Shown here: one piece after another, positions 17,000-27,587 of the stretch | Numbering within the stretch: the first letter of the stretch is position 1 | How the letters are laid out: every line of letters starts with the position of its first letter | Source of the DNA: Microbacterium sp. | GTDB taxonomy: Bacteria; Actinomycetota; Actinomycetes; Actinomycetales; Microbacteriaceae | DNA: 64,000 nt | Direction: 5' to 3' | Assembly: GCA_017306415.1 (NCBI GenBank) | Contig: JAFKIL010000007.1 | Span: 113,045 to 177,044, forward strand | Position numbers and translations under genes: made by a program | The notes under the pieces: generated by a model | Database searches by the model: none | Seen by the model: only the letters and a program-made list of their open reading frames with translations | Told to the model about the DNA's origin: nothing

Positions 17000-17799
17000 A
17001 GGGCGAGGTAGGCGACTTCTTCGTCCGGCACGGCCACGCCGTACTCGCGATCGATGAAGGTGCGCACTCGCTCCGCTGTGGTCACCGCGGCTGCGTGGCG
17101 CTCGCGCATCGTCCGCAGGAGGAAGGTGTCATCGCCCAGCATGCGTTCGGCGAAGAGTCGCTCCGCGAAGAAGTGCAGGTGGGTGAGAAAGCGGGCTCCG
17201 TGGAGGTCATCGCCGGTGACGGTGACGGTGCTGGCGTGTGTCACGATCTTGATGATGGACGCCACGAGCGACACCACCCCCGCGGCATCCACATCCTCCC
17301 GCCCCACCTGCGCATTGACCAGGTGGAAGGCGATGTTCGCCGCCTCTTCGCTGGGGATCGGGACACCGAACTGCTGCCGCAGAAGTTCGACCGCCCGCAA
17401 TCCGACGCGGTGCTCGAGCGGGTAGAGGTTGCGGACCTCGGTCACGAGCCGATTGACGATCGTGATTCCTCGCCGTTGCCGTTCGATCGCGAAGTGCAGG
17501 TGGTCCGTCAGCGCGAGGTAGATGTGCGGATCGAACTGCAGACCTTCCGACTCGGCGTCGGCGACGATGCGACGGGCCAGCTCGACGAAATCGACCGGGA
17601 TCTGCGAGACGAGCTCGACGAAGTTGCGCTGATCGGTCTCTCGGAGTTCGACGAAGACCCGGTCATGCGCCCCGGGAGGTACGGCATCGCCGGGGCGGTG
17701 GGCGAATCCGATGCCCTTGCCGAGCAGTACGCGCTCGACGCCGTGTTCGTCCTCCACGAGCACGACGCTCGAGTTCAGGACCTTCTTGATGATCTGCAT
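16960..17799 (-). CDS. licT: BglG/LicT-family transcriptional antiterminator
   Basis: 279-aa RNA-binding antiterminator. Residues 1-55 form the co-antiterminator RNA-binding domain, starting MQIIKKVLNSSVVLVEDEHG. Two PRD domains follow (about 70-170 and 175-275), each with paired regulatory histidines (TDHLHFAIERQ and YPLEHRVG in the first; TVTGDDLHGARFLTHLHFF in the second). The PTS phosphorylates such histidines according to sugar supply. It is the last gene of bglF-bglA-licT and should act on the RAT hairpin before bglF. The ATG follows GGAGA at 7 nt; an in-frame upstream extension has no family match. Confidence 0.92.
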   Translation of the reverse strand: MQIIKKVLNSSVVLVEDEHGVERVLLGKGIGFAHRPGDAVPPGAHDRVFVELRETDQRNFVELVSQIPVDFVELARRIVADAESEGLQFDPHIYLALTDHLHFAIERQRRGITIVNRLVTEVRNLYPLEHRVGLRAVELLRQQFGVPIPSEEAANIAFHLVNAQVGREDVDAAGVVSLVASIIKIVTHASTVTVTGDDLHGARFLTHLHFFAERLFAERMLGDDTFLLRTMRERHAAAVTTAERVRTFIDREYGVAVPDEEVAYLALHIARASLPPVSA

Positions 17800-17873
17800 G
17801 ATGGTTGTCTCCGTCGACACCGTCGGATAGGGCGACGCGGACGAGGGCCGACGGTCGTCGCCCTCGTCGGCTG

Positions 17874-21219
<3,346 letters not shown>

Positions 21220-21278
21220 CGTACTCCTCCTTCGTCGGATGGACGGCCGGGGCTGCTCTGCTGCCGGTTCCAGGCAAT

Positions 21279-21321
21279 AAAAAAAGGACCCGATCGCAAA
21301 ACACCGTTTGCGTTCGGATCC
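21279..21321 (-). terminator. Leader terminator of the bgl operon
   Basis: On the minus strand a long GC-rich stem runs from GGATCCGAACGCAAA to TTTTGCGATCGGGTCC and is followed by seven Ts, a classical intrinsic terminator placed before bglF. Its 5' arm shares bases with the RAT sequence (21316-21346), so the two folds exclude each other. Confidence 0.88.
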
Positions 21322-21346
21322 TGCCTGCATTACCAGTCACACGTCC
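21316..21346 (-). promoter_or_regulatory. RAT, ribonucleic antiterminator for LicT
   Basis: The 31-nt minus-strand element contains GGA, TGTGACTG, GCAGGCA and a closing ATCC at the spacing of known BglG/LicT RAT targets, and overlaps the start of the leader terminator. Bound antiterminator would stop terminator folding and allow bglF-bglA-licT transcription when beta-glucosides are present. Confidence 0.85.
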
Positions 21347-21352
21347 GATGGA

Positions 21353-21381
21353 TTTCTACCACACTCTCGGGTGGCGAGCAA
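21353..21381 (-). promoter_or_regulatory. Promoter of the bgl operon
   Basis: Minus strand: TTGCTC (21381-21376), 17-bp spacer, TAGAAA (21358-21353). Transcription would start a few bases before the RAT, as expected for an antitermination leader. Confidence 0.5.
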
Positions 21382-21385
21382 GTCT

Positions 21386-21426
21386 CGAGTAACGGTGACT
21401 TGGTGGGCCTAGTGGCGCTCGAATCC
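21386..21426 (-). repeat. Degenerate copy of the tRNA-Lys 3' end (possible att site)
   Basis: These 41 bp match 25918-25958, the 3' end of the tRNA-Lys gene plus 15 bp beyond it, at 35 of 41 positions and in the same orientation. The rest of a tRNA is absent. Such a displaced 3' fragment is what an element integrating into the tRNA end leaves at its far side. The six mismatches suggest an old event. Confidence 0.6.
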
Positions 21427-21530
21427 GCGCAGGCAAGATCAAAGCGACTTCAGACGGGGCCAGAACCCCGGAATCATGCGGAGGCTTGGCGCGCTGGAAT
21501 CACGGCTTTCAGGGTGGGGCTCGCCTATGC

Positions 21531-22424
21531 CTATGCATGTGATTGAGGAAAGGCGGGGCCCTCGGGAACCTTCGAGTCTCCAGCGAGAAGGGGACGTGCG
21601 ACGAATCTCCGTTCCGGAGCGGGCGCCCACGTCGCAACCTCTGCGAACAGATCGGCGAGCATCTCACGTTGATGTGCGATCCCTTCCAGGACCGCGCCGA
21701 CCGCTGCGACGCCATCGGCCGTTGCTTCCAGGATGACGGCACGACGGTCTCGGGAGACTGCCTCGCGATGACGTGAGACGAACCCTTTCGCGCACAGCTG
21801 ATCGACGATGTACGCCACTCCCGCACGGGACACCCCGAGCGAGGACGATAGTTCGTTCGGCCGTGTGCCTTCGTGCGAGGCGATGTGGACTAGTGCGGCG
21901 CGCTGGCGCGCGGCAAGCTGCCCCCGGGTCGCCGCGTCGGGCATGAAACGGACGAGCGACACTCCCGCCTCGCAGATCCGACGAACGAGATCCATGACAT
22001 CCGCCGGCATCGGGCGAGCGGTGAGGTCGGCGGCAGGACCCATGCCCTTGCTGATCACGCTTGCAATCTCGGAGCTGCCGAGGATGAACTCTGTCGCCGC
22101 TGCACGTAACCTCGTCGTCTCCCGTTTGCCACGCGCGGTGAGGACGACGTCGACAACCCGTCCGTCGATCTCCGACGCCCGGGTGACGACGAGTCCACCG
22201 CTGCGGAAGCGGCCGATCATGCGCGAAACGGCCCGGCGATTCAACCTCGTCACCTCGGCGAGCCGTCGGGTCGTCACACTGTCATCGCTCGCAAGGGTCG
22301 AGATCGCCAGCATCTGCTCGATTTCGGTCCATCGCTGATCCAGGGCGCTGTCGAAGACCTGCGTCAACTCGTCGTTGAACTGCCCCAGCAGTTGCATCGC
22401 CCTTTCGAGCGCCTGTGCATCCAT
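21531..22424 (-). CDS. MarR-type regulator with two winged-helix domains
   Basis: 297 aa with two MarR-like DNA-binding units in one chain. The first has VTTRRLAEVTRLNRRAVSRM and GLVVTRASEIDGRVVDVVLT (recognition helix and wing). The second has TRPNELSSSLGVSRAGVAYI and GFVSRHREAVSRDRRAVILE. A single protein could therefore act like a MarR dimer. The ATG at 22424 is chosen because GGGGGAAG lies just upstream; an in-frame upstream start has no such signal. It is divergent from a hypothetical gene with 168 bp between them and lies just inside the tRNA-Lys fragment, so it may belong to the accessory segment. Target and ligand are unknown. Confidence 0.75.
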   Translation of the reverse strand: MDAQALERAMQLLGQFNDELTQVFDSALDQRWTEIEQMLAISTLASDDSVTTRRLAEVTRLNRRAVSRMIGRFRSGGLVVTRASEIDGRVVDVVLTARGKRETTRLRAAATEFILGSSEIASVISKGMGPAADLTARPMPADVMDLVRRICEAGVSLVRFMPDAATRGQLAARQRAALVHIASHEGTRPNELSSSLGVSRAGVAYIVDQLCAKGFVSRHREAVSRDRRAVILEATADGVAAVGAVLEGIAHQREMLADLFAEVATWAPAPERRFVARPLLAGDSKVPEGPAFPQSHA

Positions 22425-22592
22425 TCGCGTGCTTCCCCCGGCGTCAATTGAAGCAGGGATTATCAACCGATCGAATCTGTCGGTCAAGGCCGCCGAGAAT
22501 TTTGTTCAGGATTGTCCCGAATCCGGTAGCGTCGCCTCAAGGGCACTGTCCGGCCACTCGGGTCGGCGGTCGATCGGATGGGAAGAACACCG

Positions 22593-23102
22593 ATGTCGAG
22601 AGAAGAACACGCCCGAGAGGGCGCCCAGGCAGTCATCCCCGACGACGAAGTGATCGATGTCGCGGTTGTCATGCCGCGCGGGTCCACCTTTGCCGGTGTA
22701 CTCGGAGCCGCGGCCGGAGTGGCGGGCGGGGGCAACAACACGATGGCATGGGGCGTAGCGGGCGGCATGATCGGCGAACGGGTGAATGCCGCGTCGAAAG
22801 GCAGCTATCCCTCGCTCGTCCTCGCATTGTCGCCCAAGCGGCTTTACGTGCTCGGCCGCCAGAGCACGGGTCTCGTCGGCGGCTGGAAGCGCCTGCACCC
22901 CGTCGCCCACATCGAACGCGGCGACCTGCAGGTCTCGAAGCACCGACGCGGAACCGTCGTGGTCATCGGTCTCACCGACACGACGACCGGGACCACTCTC
23001 GAGGTCGAGGCGCAGAACGTCGGCGGACTGGGACTGAAGGACTTGCTGGGCGAGGTAGACGCCCACGAAACCGCCGGCGAGACGGATGGGGAGAACGGGT
23101 GA
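22593..23102 (+). CDS. Conserved-type hypothetical protein
   Basis: 169 aa, unrecognised. After an acidic N-terminus there is a Gly/Ala-rich stretch (about 28-65, VLGAAAGVAGGGNNTMAWGV) that could be a membrane-interacting hairpin, then an alternating beta-strand region (LVLALSPKRLYVLGRQ, GTVVVIGLTD) resembling small PH-like or YokE-type domains, and an acidic end. The ATG at 22593 is preceded by GGGAAG; an ATG 15 nt earlier is also in frame. Its stop overlaps the start of the next gene (TGATG), so the two are co-translated. No function can be assigned. Confidence 0.6.
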   Translation: MSREEHAREGAQAVIPDDEVIDVAVVMPRGSTFAGVLGAAAGVAGGGNNTMAWGVAGGMIGERVNAASKGSYPSLVLALSPKRLYVLGRQSTGLVGGWKRLHPVAHIERGDLQVSKHRRGTVVVIGLTDTTTGTTLEVEAQNVGGLGLKDLLGEVDAHETAGETDGENG

Positions 23103-23473
23103 TGGCCGGTCAGCGTCCGGGCGGAGTCGTCCTCATTGCGGTCCTCGCGTGGATCGGGGCCATCGCTCAAATCATTTCGGGGATCCTCGTCCTGACGCGC
23201 GTGCTGAGCCCGCAGGGCGTGGGGACCGAATCTGCGTGGATCGCGATCGTCGTCGGAGTGATCTCCTTCATCGTCGCGTTCTTCCTCTTCAGCGGAAGCA
23301 ATATCGCCCGCATCCTCGTCACGATCTCTTTCGTGCTGTCGCTGCTGACCGCGATATTCGCTCTCCTCGCCAACCCGGCCAATTTCGTGGCGCCGATCTT
23401 GTCAGGACTCGTGGCACTGATCGGGATCGCGCTTCTCTACACAGGGCGTGCGAACGAGTTCTTCCGGCACTGA
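23102..23473 (+). CDS. Small four-helix membrane protein
   Basis: 123 aa with four hydrophobic helices, starting MAGQRPGGVVLIAVLAWIGA and ending GIALLYTGRANEFFRH. It is translationally coupled to the hypothetical gene upstream. The convergent gene at 23536-23886 encodes a related protein with the same layout and a matching C-terminal end (GIALLFSTKANAYFDR). It resembles DUF7144-type or small integral membrane proteins of actinobacteria, but I cannot name the family with certainty. Function is unknown. Confidence 0.65.
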   Translation: MAGQRPGGVVLIAVLAWIGAIAQIISGILVLTRVLSPQGVGTESAWIAIVVGVISFIVAFFLFSGSNIARILVTISFVLSLLTAIFALLANPANFVAPILSGLVALIGIALLYTGRANEFFRH

Positions 23474-23535
23474 ATCGGCAGGCAGCGCGGGCGGATCGGG
23501 AGCTCGCGCTGCCTAGATCCCCTGCGTCCCGATGG

Positions 23536-23886
23536 TCATCGATCGAAGTAGGCGTTGGCCTTGGTCGAGAACAGCAGCGCGATCCCGATAACGGCGAAAA
23601 GCACACCGAGAACAGCGCTCCATAGTTGTGCGGGGTGCGCGAGAAGAATGTAGATCGCACTTCCTACGTTCAGGAGCAGGACGATCGTGACGAAAAGGCG
23701 GGCGCCATTGCTGCCTCGGAAGAGCCCGACTGTGACAATCCAGGTCAGCACACCGACGAGGAGGATCAGCGAACCCGCTAGCGCGGCTCCACCGAACAGA
23801 AGAAGCGCGCCGGTCAGAATCTGGAGAGCTCCCACGACGGCACTGATGACCGAAACCGCAGTCACGCCCCGCGGTCGCCGCTCCAT
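23536..23886 (-). CDS. Small four-helix membrane protein, paralogue of its neighbour
   Basis: 116 aa, four hydrophobic helices, beginning MERRPRGVTAVSVISAVVGA. The order of helices, the FxGSNxARxxVTI motif between helices two and three and the C-terminal end match the protein at 23102-23473, so the two are paralogues now facing each other tail to tail 62 bp apart. The frame continues upstream, but the extra residues lack hydrophobic segments and the ATG at 23886 gives the same N-terminus as the paralogue. Function is unknown. Confidence 0.65.
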   Translation of the reverse strand: MERRPRGVTAVSVISAVVGALQILTGALLLFGGAALAGSLILLVGVLTWIVTVGLFRGSNGARLFVTIVLLLNVGSAIYILLAHPAQLWSAVLGVLFAVIGIALLFSTKANAYFDR

Positions 23887-23980
23887 GTCGCCCCCTCGTC
23901 CCAGCCCGAGACTACCGCTCCGACAGAGGTCTCGCGCTGCGGGGTTGCGCTTCACTGACTGAGAACAGAAGGAGATCATG

Positions 23981-24775
23981 ATGGCATCGAACACCGATCA
24001 GAGAATCCGCGTACTCCCCCGCGTATGGATCGGCGTAACTGTCTACGTCGCCTACGTGGTCGTCGTCTTCGGCGTTCAGAAGCTCACAGGTGTGCCCTAT
24101 ACCGAGCTCGGCAAGAGCGGCACGAACCTGTTTCTCGGTGCGGGGCTGTCGTTGATCGTGTCGGCGATCCTGCTCGCGATCACGACGACCCTGCTCGGCT
24201 GGTGGCGGCCGGCGTTGTTCGACCGTCACCGGGCCACCCACAAGTGGCCGATCGTCGCTCCCGCCATCATGGTGGTCGCACTGCTCGCCAACCTCGCCGC
24301 AACGGACTGGGGGTCGTACGACGGCGCCTTCTTCGCGGCATCCCTCGTCCTCCTGCTCGTCGGGTTCACAGAGGAGCTCACAACACGAGGGCTGCTTCTC
24401 GTGGGGCTCCGCAGTCGACTTGCCGAGGTGTGGGTCTGGCTGCTCACCTCTGCGCTGTTCGGACTCATGCACCTCATCAATGCGGCGAGCGGCCAGCCCA
24501 TCGGCCCGACGCTCCAGCAGGTCGCTTTCGCCTTCGGTGCCGGTACGATCTTCTACGTCTTGCGACGCGTCACGGGCAGCCTCGTGTGGGCAATGGTGCT
24601 GCATGGTTTCTGGGACTTCTCAACGTTCGCCGTCACGCATGGCAAGCCGGGGCCTCTCGCGGCGCTTTCGGGCGTCCTCGAGATAGCGGCGATCGTATTC
24701 GCATTCATTGCGGTGGCCTTCGTGATCCGTAATGCCGACGAGCAGATATCTGAAGCGGGCGCCGCGCGTAGGTGA
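23981..24775 (+). CDS. CPBP-family intramembrane metalloprotease
   Basis: 264 aa with about eight membrane segments. The motifs are EELTTRG (EExxxR), FGLMH (FxxxH) and HGFWD, the three conserved blocks of the CPBP (CAAX prenyl endopeptidase/bacteriocin-processing) family, and all the predicted catalytic or metal residues are present. Such proteins cleave within membranes, in bacteriocin self-immunity or in control of membrane proteins; the substrate here is unknown. Of two adjacent ATG codons, 23981 is 6 nt from AAGGAG and preferred. It is divergent from the small membrane protein gene and lies within the accessory segment next to tRNA-Lys. Confidence 0.85.
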   Translation: MASNTDQRIRVLPRVWIGVTVYVAYVVVVFGVQKLTGVPYTELGKSGTNLFLGAGLSLIVSAILLAITTTLLGWWRPALFDRHRATHKWPIVAPAIMVVALLANLAATDWGSYDGAFFAASLVLLLVGFTEELTTRGLLLVGLRSRLAEVWVWLLTSALFGLMHLINAASGQPIGPTLQQVAFAFGAGTIFYVLRRVTGSLVWAMVLHGFWDFSTFAVTHGKPGPLAALSGVLEIAAIVFAFIAVAFVIRNADEQISEAGAARR

Positions 24776-24859
24776 CGCCACGGCGTCGATCGCGCCACGG
24801 GCTTACGTGGTCTCGTCGGCGAATTCGTCCATCGCTGCGACAGGAGCGGCGATCCTGCG

Positions 24860-25492
24860 GTGCGCGTCGGCGGGATGAGGGCGCGTAGTAGGCCCGATCA
24901 CAAGCGGGCGAATGTTCGTGGCCCTCGCACCGTGCGGGACGCCCGGCTGCGCCTCGCCGAACTCGTGGCGTCGAAGAGCCGGGCTGAGTACGTCGACCCC
25001 GCCGACTCCCGGGCCACGATCCGCGACCTCGGCACAGAGTGGCTCAGAATCGGGGAACACGCGGTGGGCTTGGTCGAGGCCTACTCGATTAAATCGGCCG
25101 AGGCAGCCCACCTCTGGAGATTGGTGAATCTGCGGCCGGAATCCGGGCCTCGTGCGCGTAACTACGTGCCGCGCAAGATCCGCCGGCTGAACGACGATGA
25201 GCTCGTCACGTTCAAGGCTGCCTATCTCTCCGGCACCTCCGTGCTGGCTCTTGCCTCGGAATACGGGCTCCACCGCACGACCGTGATCGCGACGGCGAAG
25301 CGTCTTGGTCTGACCCGGTCGAACAAGGCGCTTCAGGACGACGAGATCGCGAGCGCTGCTGAGCTCTATCTCACCGGGGAGAACCTCGCGATGGTTGCCC
25401 GTCGGTTCGATGTGGGCACCGAGACAATGCGCACCGCGCTCGTCTTGCATGGTGTGGCTATCCGATCGCGCGGACGACAGCGGTCACTTTGA
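24860..25492 (+). CDS. Chimeric recombinase remnant: integrase N-terminus plus tandem HTH
   Basis: 210 aa. Residues about 25-70 (RLRLAELVASKSRAEYVDPA, then RATIRDLGTEWL) look like the N-terminal arm and core-binding start of actinobacterial tyrosine integrases. Residues about 110-210 hold two helix-turn-helix units (LASEYGLHRTTVIATAKRLG and VARRFDVGTETMRTALVLHG) like those ending actinobacterial serine recombinases. Neither catalytic domain is present. The gene may be a fusion of leftovers, or a DNA-binding protein in its own right. The start is uncertain (GTG 24860 or ATG 24875) with no clear ribosome site. Its position beside tRNA-Lys supports a link to an old integrative element. Confidence 0.55.
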   Translation: MRVGGMRARSRPDHKRANVRGPRTVRDARLRLAELVASKSRAEYVDPADSRATIRDLGTEWLRIGEHAVGLVEAYSIKSAEAAHLWRLVNLRPESGPRARNYVPRKIRRLNDDELVTFKAAYLSGTSVLALASEYGLHRTTVIATAKRLGLTRSNKALQDDEIASAAELYLTGENLAMVARRFDVGTETMRTALVLHGVAIRSRGRQRSL

Positions 25493-25574
25493 GCGACCGT
25501 CTATCTGTTCTTTCGAATTTTCCGGCGCGCGGTCAGGTGTGCCGCTATTGATGTCCGTGAACGAGGATTACAAC

Positions 25575-25751
25575 CTAGCGATGCTGGGCGCGTCGGTTCC
25601 CGCCTCCGCGGGCCATCGCCTGTCCGAGTACCGAGCCACCGACGAGCAAGATGGCGCTGGCCAGAGCCAGGGAGATCGGCACGATGTAGGCCGCAACTGT
25701 CGGCCAGAGTCCGAGCAAGTTGAGGAAACCGAACGGCCCATCGCTGTTCAT
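25575..25751 (-). CDS. Small membrane protein, 58 aa
   Basis: Starts MNSDGPFGFLNLLGLWPTVA and continues with one long hydrophobic helix of about 28 residues (about 18-46), then a basic Gly/Arg tail (RGGGNRRAQHR). AGGA lies 4 nt before the ATG. It reads as a single-span membrane protein. No family is recognised. It lies between the recombinase remnant and the tRNA-Lys gene, at the edge of the putative element. A real small gene is likely but not certain. Confidence 0.5.
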   Translation of the reverse strand: MNSDGPFGFLNLLGLWPTVAAYIVPISLALASAILLVGGSVLGQAMARGGGNRRAQHR

Positions 25752-25917
25752 ACATCCTGAATATCACTTCATCCCGGCATTAGCCAGATAGTCGCCGATA
25801 CGAGCGATCGGCGGAGTGGGAAGCTAACGATGACCCCGTTCCAGGCGCGTAGTCGCCTTGCTCCGGGCCGTTCTCCAGCCTTCAGTCCGCTTACCCGCCA
25901 GAGAGCCGGTGGCGCTG

Positions 25918-25958
25918 CGAGTAACGCTGACGTGGTGGGCCCCGTGGGGCTCGAACCC
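25918..25958 (-). repeat. tRNA-Lys 3' end copy of the 41-bp repeat
   Basis: Covers the last 26 nt of the tRNA-Lys gene and 15 bp beyond it. It matches 21386-21426 at 35 of 41 positions in the same orientation. This is the side with the intact tRNA, so it would be the attachment site that keeps the functional gene. Confidence 0.6.
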
Positions 25959-26008
25959 ACGACCCGCGGATTAAAAGTCCGATGCTCTACCGACTGAGCT
26001 AGAGGCCC
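25933..26008 (-). tRNA. tRNA-Lys (TTT anticodon)
   Basis: 76-nt cloverleaf with encoded CCA. The acceptor arm GGGCCTC pairs with GGGGCCC (one G-T pair). The D arm is GCTC/GAGC, the anticodon loop CTTTTAA gives TTT, and the T arm is GTGGG-TTCGAGC-CCCAC. One mismatch at the base of the anticodon stem is tolerated. Transcribed on the minus strand; the accessory DNA lies directly on its 3' side. Confidence 0.95.
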
Positions 26009-26353
26009 GTGGCATAAAGCCTACCGGCGCCCGGGACCGGCAAATCCCGCACTGGTCGCTCCCCAGCCGATGCGGGTTGGTGGCAGAGACCTGTGGCGAT
26101 GCCCCCCCCGGCGGTGGCGATGCCCCCACCTGTGGCGCGATCCGCATCGGCTGACGTATCACCACCCCGAACTGTCTGCCGAGCCTATGTGGGGATGCTC
26201 CCTTCTGGGGGGGGAGAGGAGTCGAGGAATGGGGTCCTGCCTGGGCCGGGGCTGCACACCGGCGAAGGAGGCCGGTGCCGTCGACCGGCGGATCGTAGAG
26301 TTGTGACGTGGCGGTCAGACACCGCATCTCGGCCACCAGACAGGGAGCAGAGC
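26009..26353. other. Intergenic region upstream of tRNA-Lys, no gene seen
   Basis: 345 bp between the tRNA-Lys 5' end and the next plus-strand gene. No convincing gene is seen. It holds a minus-strand TAGGCT (26024-26019), a plausible -10 for the tRNA. A short direct duplication of GTGGCGATGCCCCC occurs near 26094-26130, within a C-rich tract. Confidence 0.5.
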
Positions 26354-26719
26354 ATGGTGACGGATACGAGCCCGGGCGGCATCTCTGTCAGGCCAGTCTC
26401 GGGTTTCGGCGTGTCGCAAAACCCGGAGAAATACCACGCACGCATCTGGGGGCCACCTGTTGCCGCCGGGCACGCAAGAACCGTTGATGAGTGGGAATTG
26501 ACCGGCGCCACAGACGCCCAAGACGCTATTCTCTGGGCGCTCGATCGGGCGGGAGCGGGCACGGTCGAGGTGTTCGCGGTGGTCTCCGTGCCCAGCGGCG
26601 ACTCGAGGCGGTCCTCGCGCAGGAACTATGTGCGCGTGTTCGGCAATGATGGCGACCCCGACGGCTCGGTCGAGCTCGTCACCCTCACCGCCGACGACGC
26701 GCCGACTGAGATCACCTAG
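26354..26719 (+). CDS. Hypothetical protein
   Basis: 121 aa, soluble, unrecognised. The sequence mixes short beta-like stretches (YHARIWGPPVAAGH, TVEVFAVVSVPSGD, RNYVRVFGNDGD) with an alpha segment (DAQDAILWALDRAG), so a small alpha/beta fold is likely. GGGAG precedes the ATG at 7 nt. The frame is open further upstream but lacks a start signal and looks non-coding there. Its stop codon overlaps that of the convergent secreted-protein gene. No function can be given. Confidence 0.5.
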   Translation: MVTDTSPGGISVRPVSGFGVSQNPEKYHARIWGPPVAAGHARTVDEWELTGATDAQDAILWALDRAGAGTVEVFAVVSVPSGDSRRSSRRNYVRVFGNDGDPDGSVELVTLTADDAPTEIT

Positions 26720-27279
26720 CCGTCAAACGCGACGGTTTCGCTGCCAAAGTCGAGCGGGGTCACGATCGTGGCGGGCACAAGTCCAGCGCTGGCCGCACCG
26801 GGCACGACGATCTGCGCGGTGCTGCACGTCACACTGATCCAGGGGGAGTAGATCGTGTTGGCGGTGTAGCGCGGGTTGACGCCGGCGGGTGCGTGTATTG
26901 CGTATGCGACTCGGGCCCGGAACACGCCGGGAGCCTGGCTACAGGACGTCGCCGCGTTGCTGGACTCGGCGGCGCTGTTGAACCAGTCTTCGTTGTTTCC
27001 CGCCCAAGACGCGCCGGTCGATTTTTCCAGCGTGGTGAAGACGTAGATCTCGCTCATCACGAGGGTGCAGGAAACGGTTCCCACTGCGTTCACGGTCCCT
27101 GAGACGTGCGACGACCCGTGCGGGTTATTCGCTTTGATCGTGCACACTCCGACAACGACAGCATGCGCCGGAGTAGCAGTGACTGTCCCGCCTAGGGCGA
27201 CGAGTGCTGTGACGACTAACGACATGAGGGTGCGTGTCCGGCGCCGAGAAGAGGGACCGGAAACGAATGTTGCTGTCAT
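26716..27279 (-). CDS. Putative secreted protein, unknown function
   Basis: 187 aa. A basic N-terminus, a hydrophobic core and the cleavage motif ATPAHA at about residues 34-39 form a clear signal peptide. The mature part is Ser/Thr/Ala-rich with four cysteines (VCTIK, VSCTLV, TSCSQA, VTCSTA) that could form two disulfides, suggesting an exported beta-rich domain. The family is unrecognised. It is convergent with the hypothetical gene at 26354 with overlapping stop codons. Confidence 0.6.
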   Translation of the reverse strand: MTATFVSGPSSRRRTRTLMSLVVTALVALGGTVTATPAHAVVVGVCTIKANNPHGSSHVSGTVNAVGTVSCTLVMSEIYVFTTLEKSTGASWAGNNEDWFNSAAESSNAATSCSQAPGVFRARVAYAIHAPAGVNPRYTANTIYSPWISVTCSTAQIVVPGAASAGLVPATIVTPLDFGSETVAFDG

Positions 27280-27510
27280 GGCTGAAACATAGCAGCGTCA
27301 TCGTTCCGGCTGTGGAGCGCAGCACCCGGAGGCGGCTGGGGCGTCGGCCGCTGCGCAGCCGCGCTCTGAGGAGCGTTGTTCGCCCGTGCGGTCGGTTTCC
27401 TGGCGCCCACACCGACGCATCGCGTCGTCCGACCGACTCGACGGCACTGCGCTCGGCGACGGTGCCGCCGCGCAACCTCCGTGCCCGCGGTCCCCACCGC
27501 GCCACACAGG

Positions 27511-27550
27511 GAGGCCGCCGGAGCCGCCCCTCGCGGACTCCGGCGGCCTC
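27511..27550. terminator. 13-bp perfect dyad, likely distal terminator of the FAS1 gene
   Basis: GAGGCCGCCGGAG and CTCCGGCGGCCTC form a perfect 13-bp stem around 14 nt. It lies about 40 bp beyond the FAS1 stop on the minus strand, after the first hairpin at 27563-27580. The rest of the 308-bp gap between 27280 and 27587 shows no gene. Confidence 0.5.
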
Positions 27551-27562
27551 ACCGCCCCCCGT

Positions 27563-27580
27563 ACCGGGCCGAGGCCCGGT
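27563..27580 (-). terminator. Hairpin after the FAS1 gene
   Basis: ACCGGGCC-GA-GGCCCGGT, a perfect 8-bp stem starting 7 bp after the FAS1 stop codon on the minus strand. No T-run follows. Confidence 0.5.
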
Positions 27581-27587
27581 GGTCTTG

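Noticed and set aside
21220-21330. ATG start of bglF at 21330
   Set aside because: It would place the RAT/terminator hairpin inside the coding region. The TTG at 21219 has AAGGAGG and begins exactly at the EIIB domain.
21386-21426. A second functional tRNA gene
   Set aside because: Only the acceptor end and part of the T arm resemble tRNA-Lys; the anticodon and D arms are missing, so it was kept as a repeat.
27280-27510. Small genes on either strand between the secreted-protein and FAS1 genes
   Set aside because: Several open frames overlap here but all are Arg/Pro/Ala-rich, lack ribosome sites and resemble GC-rich background.
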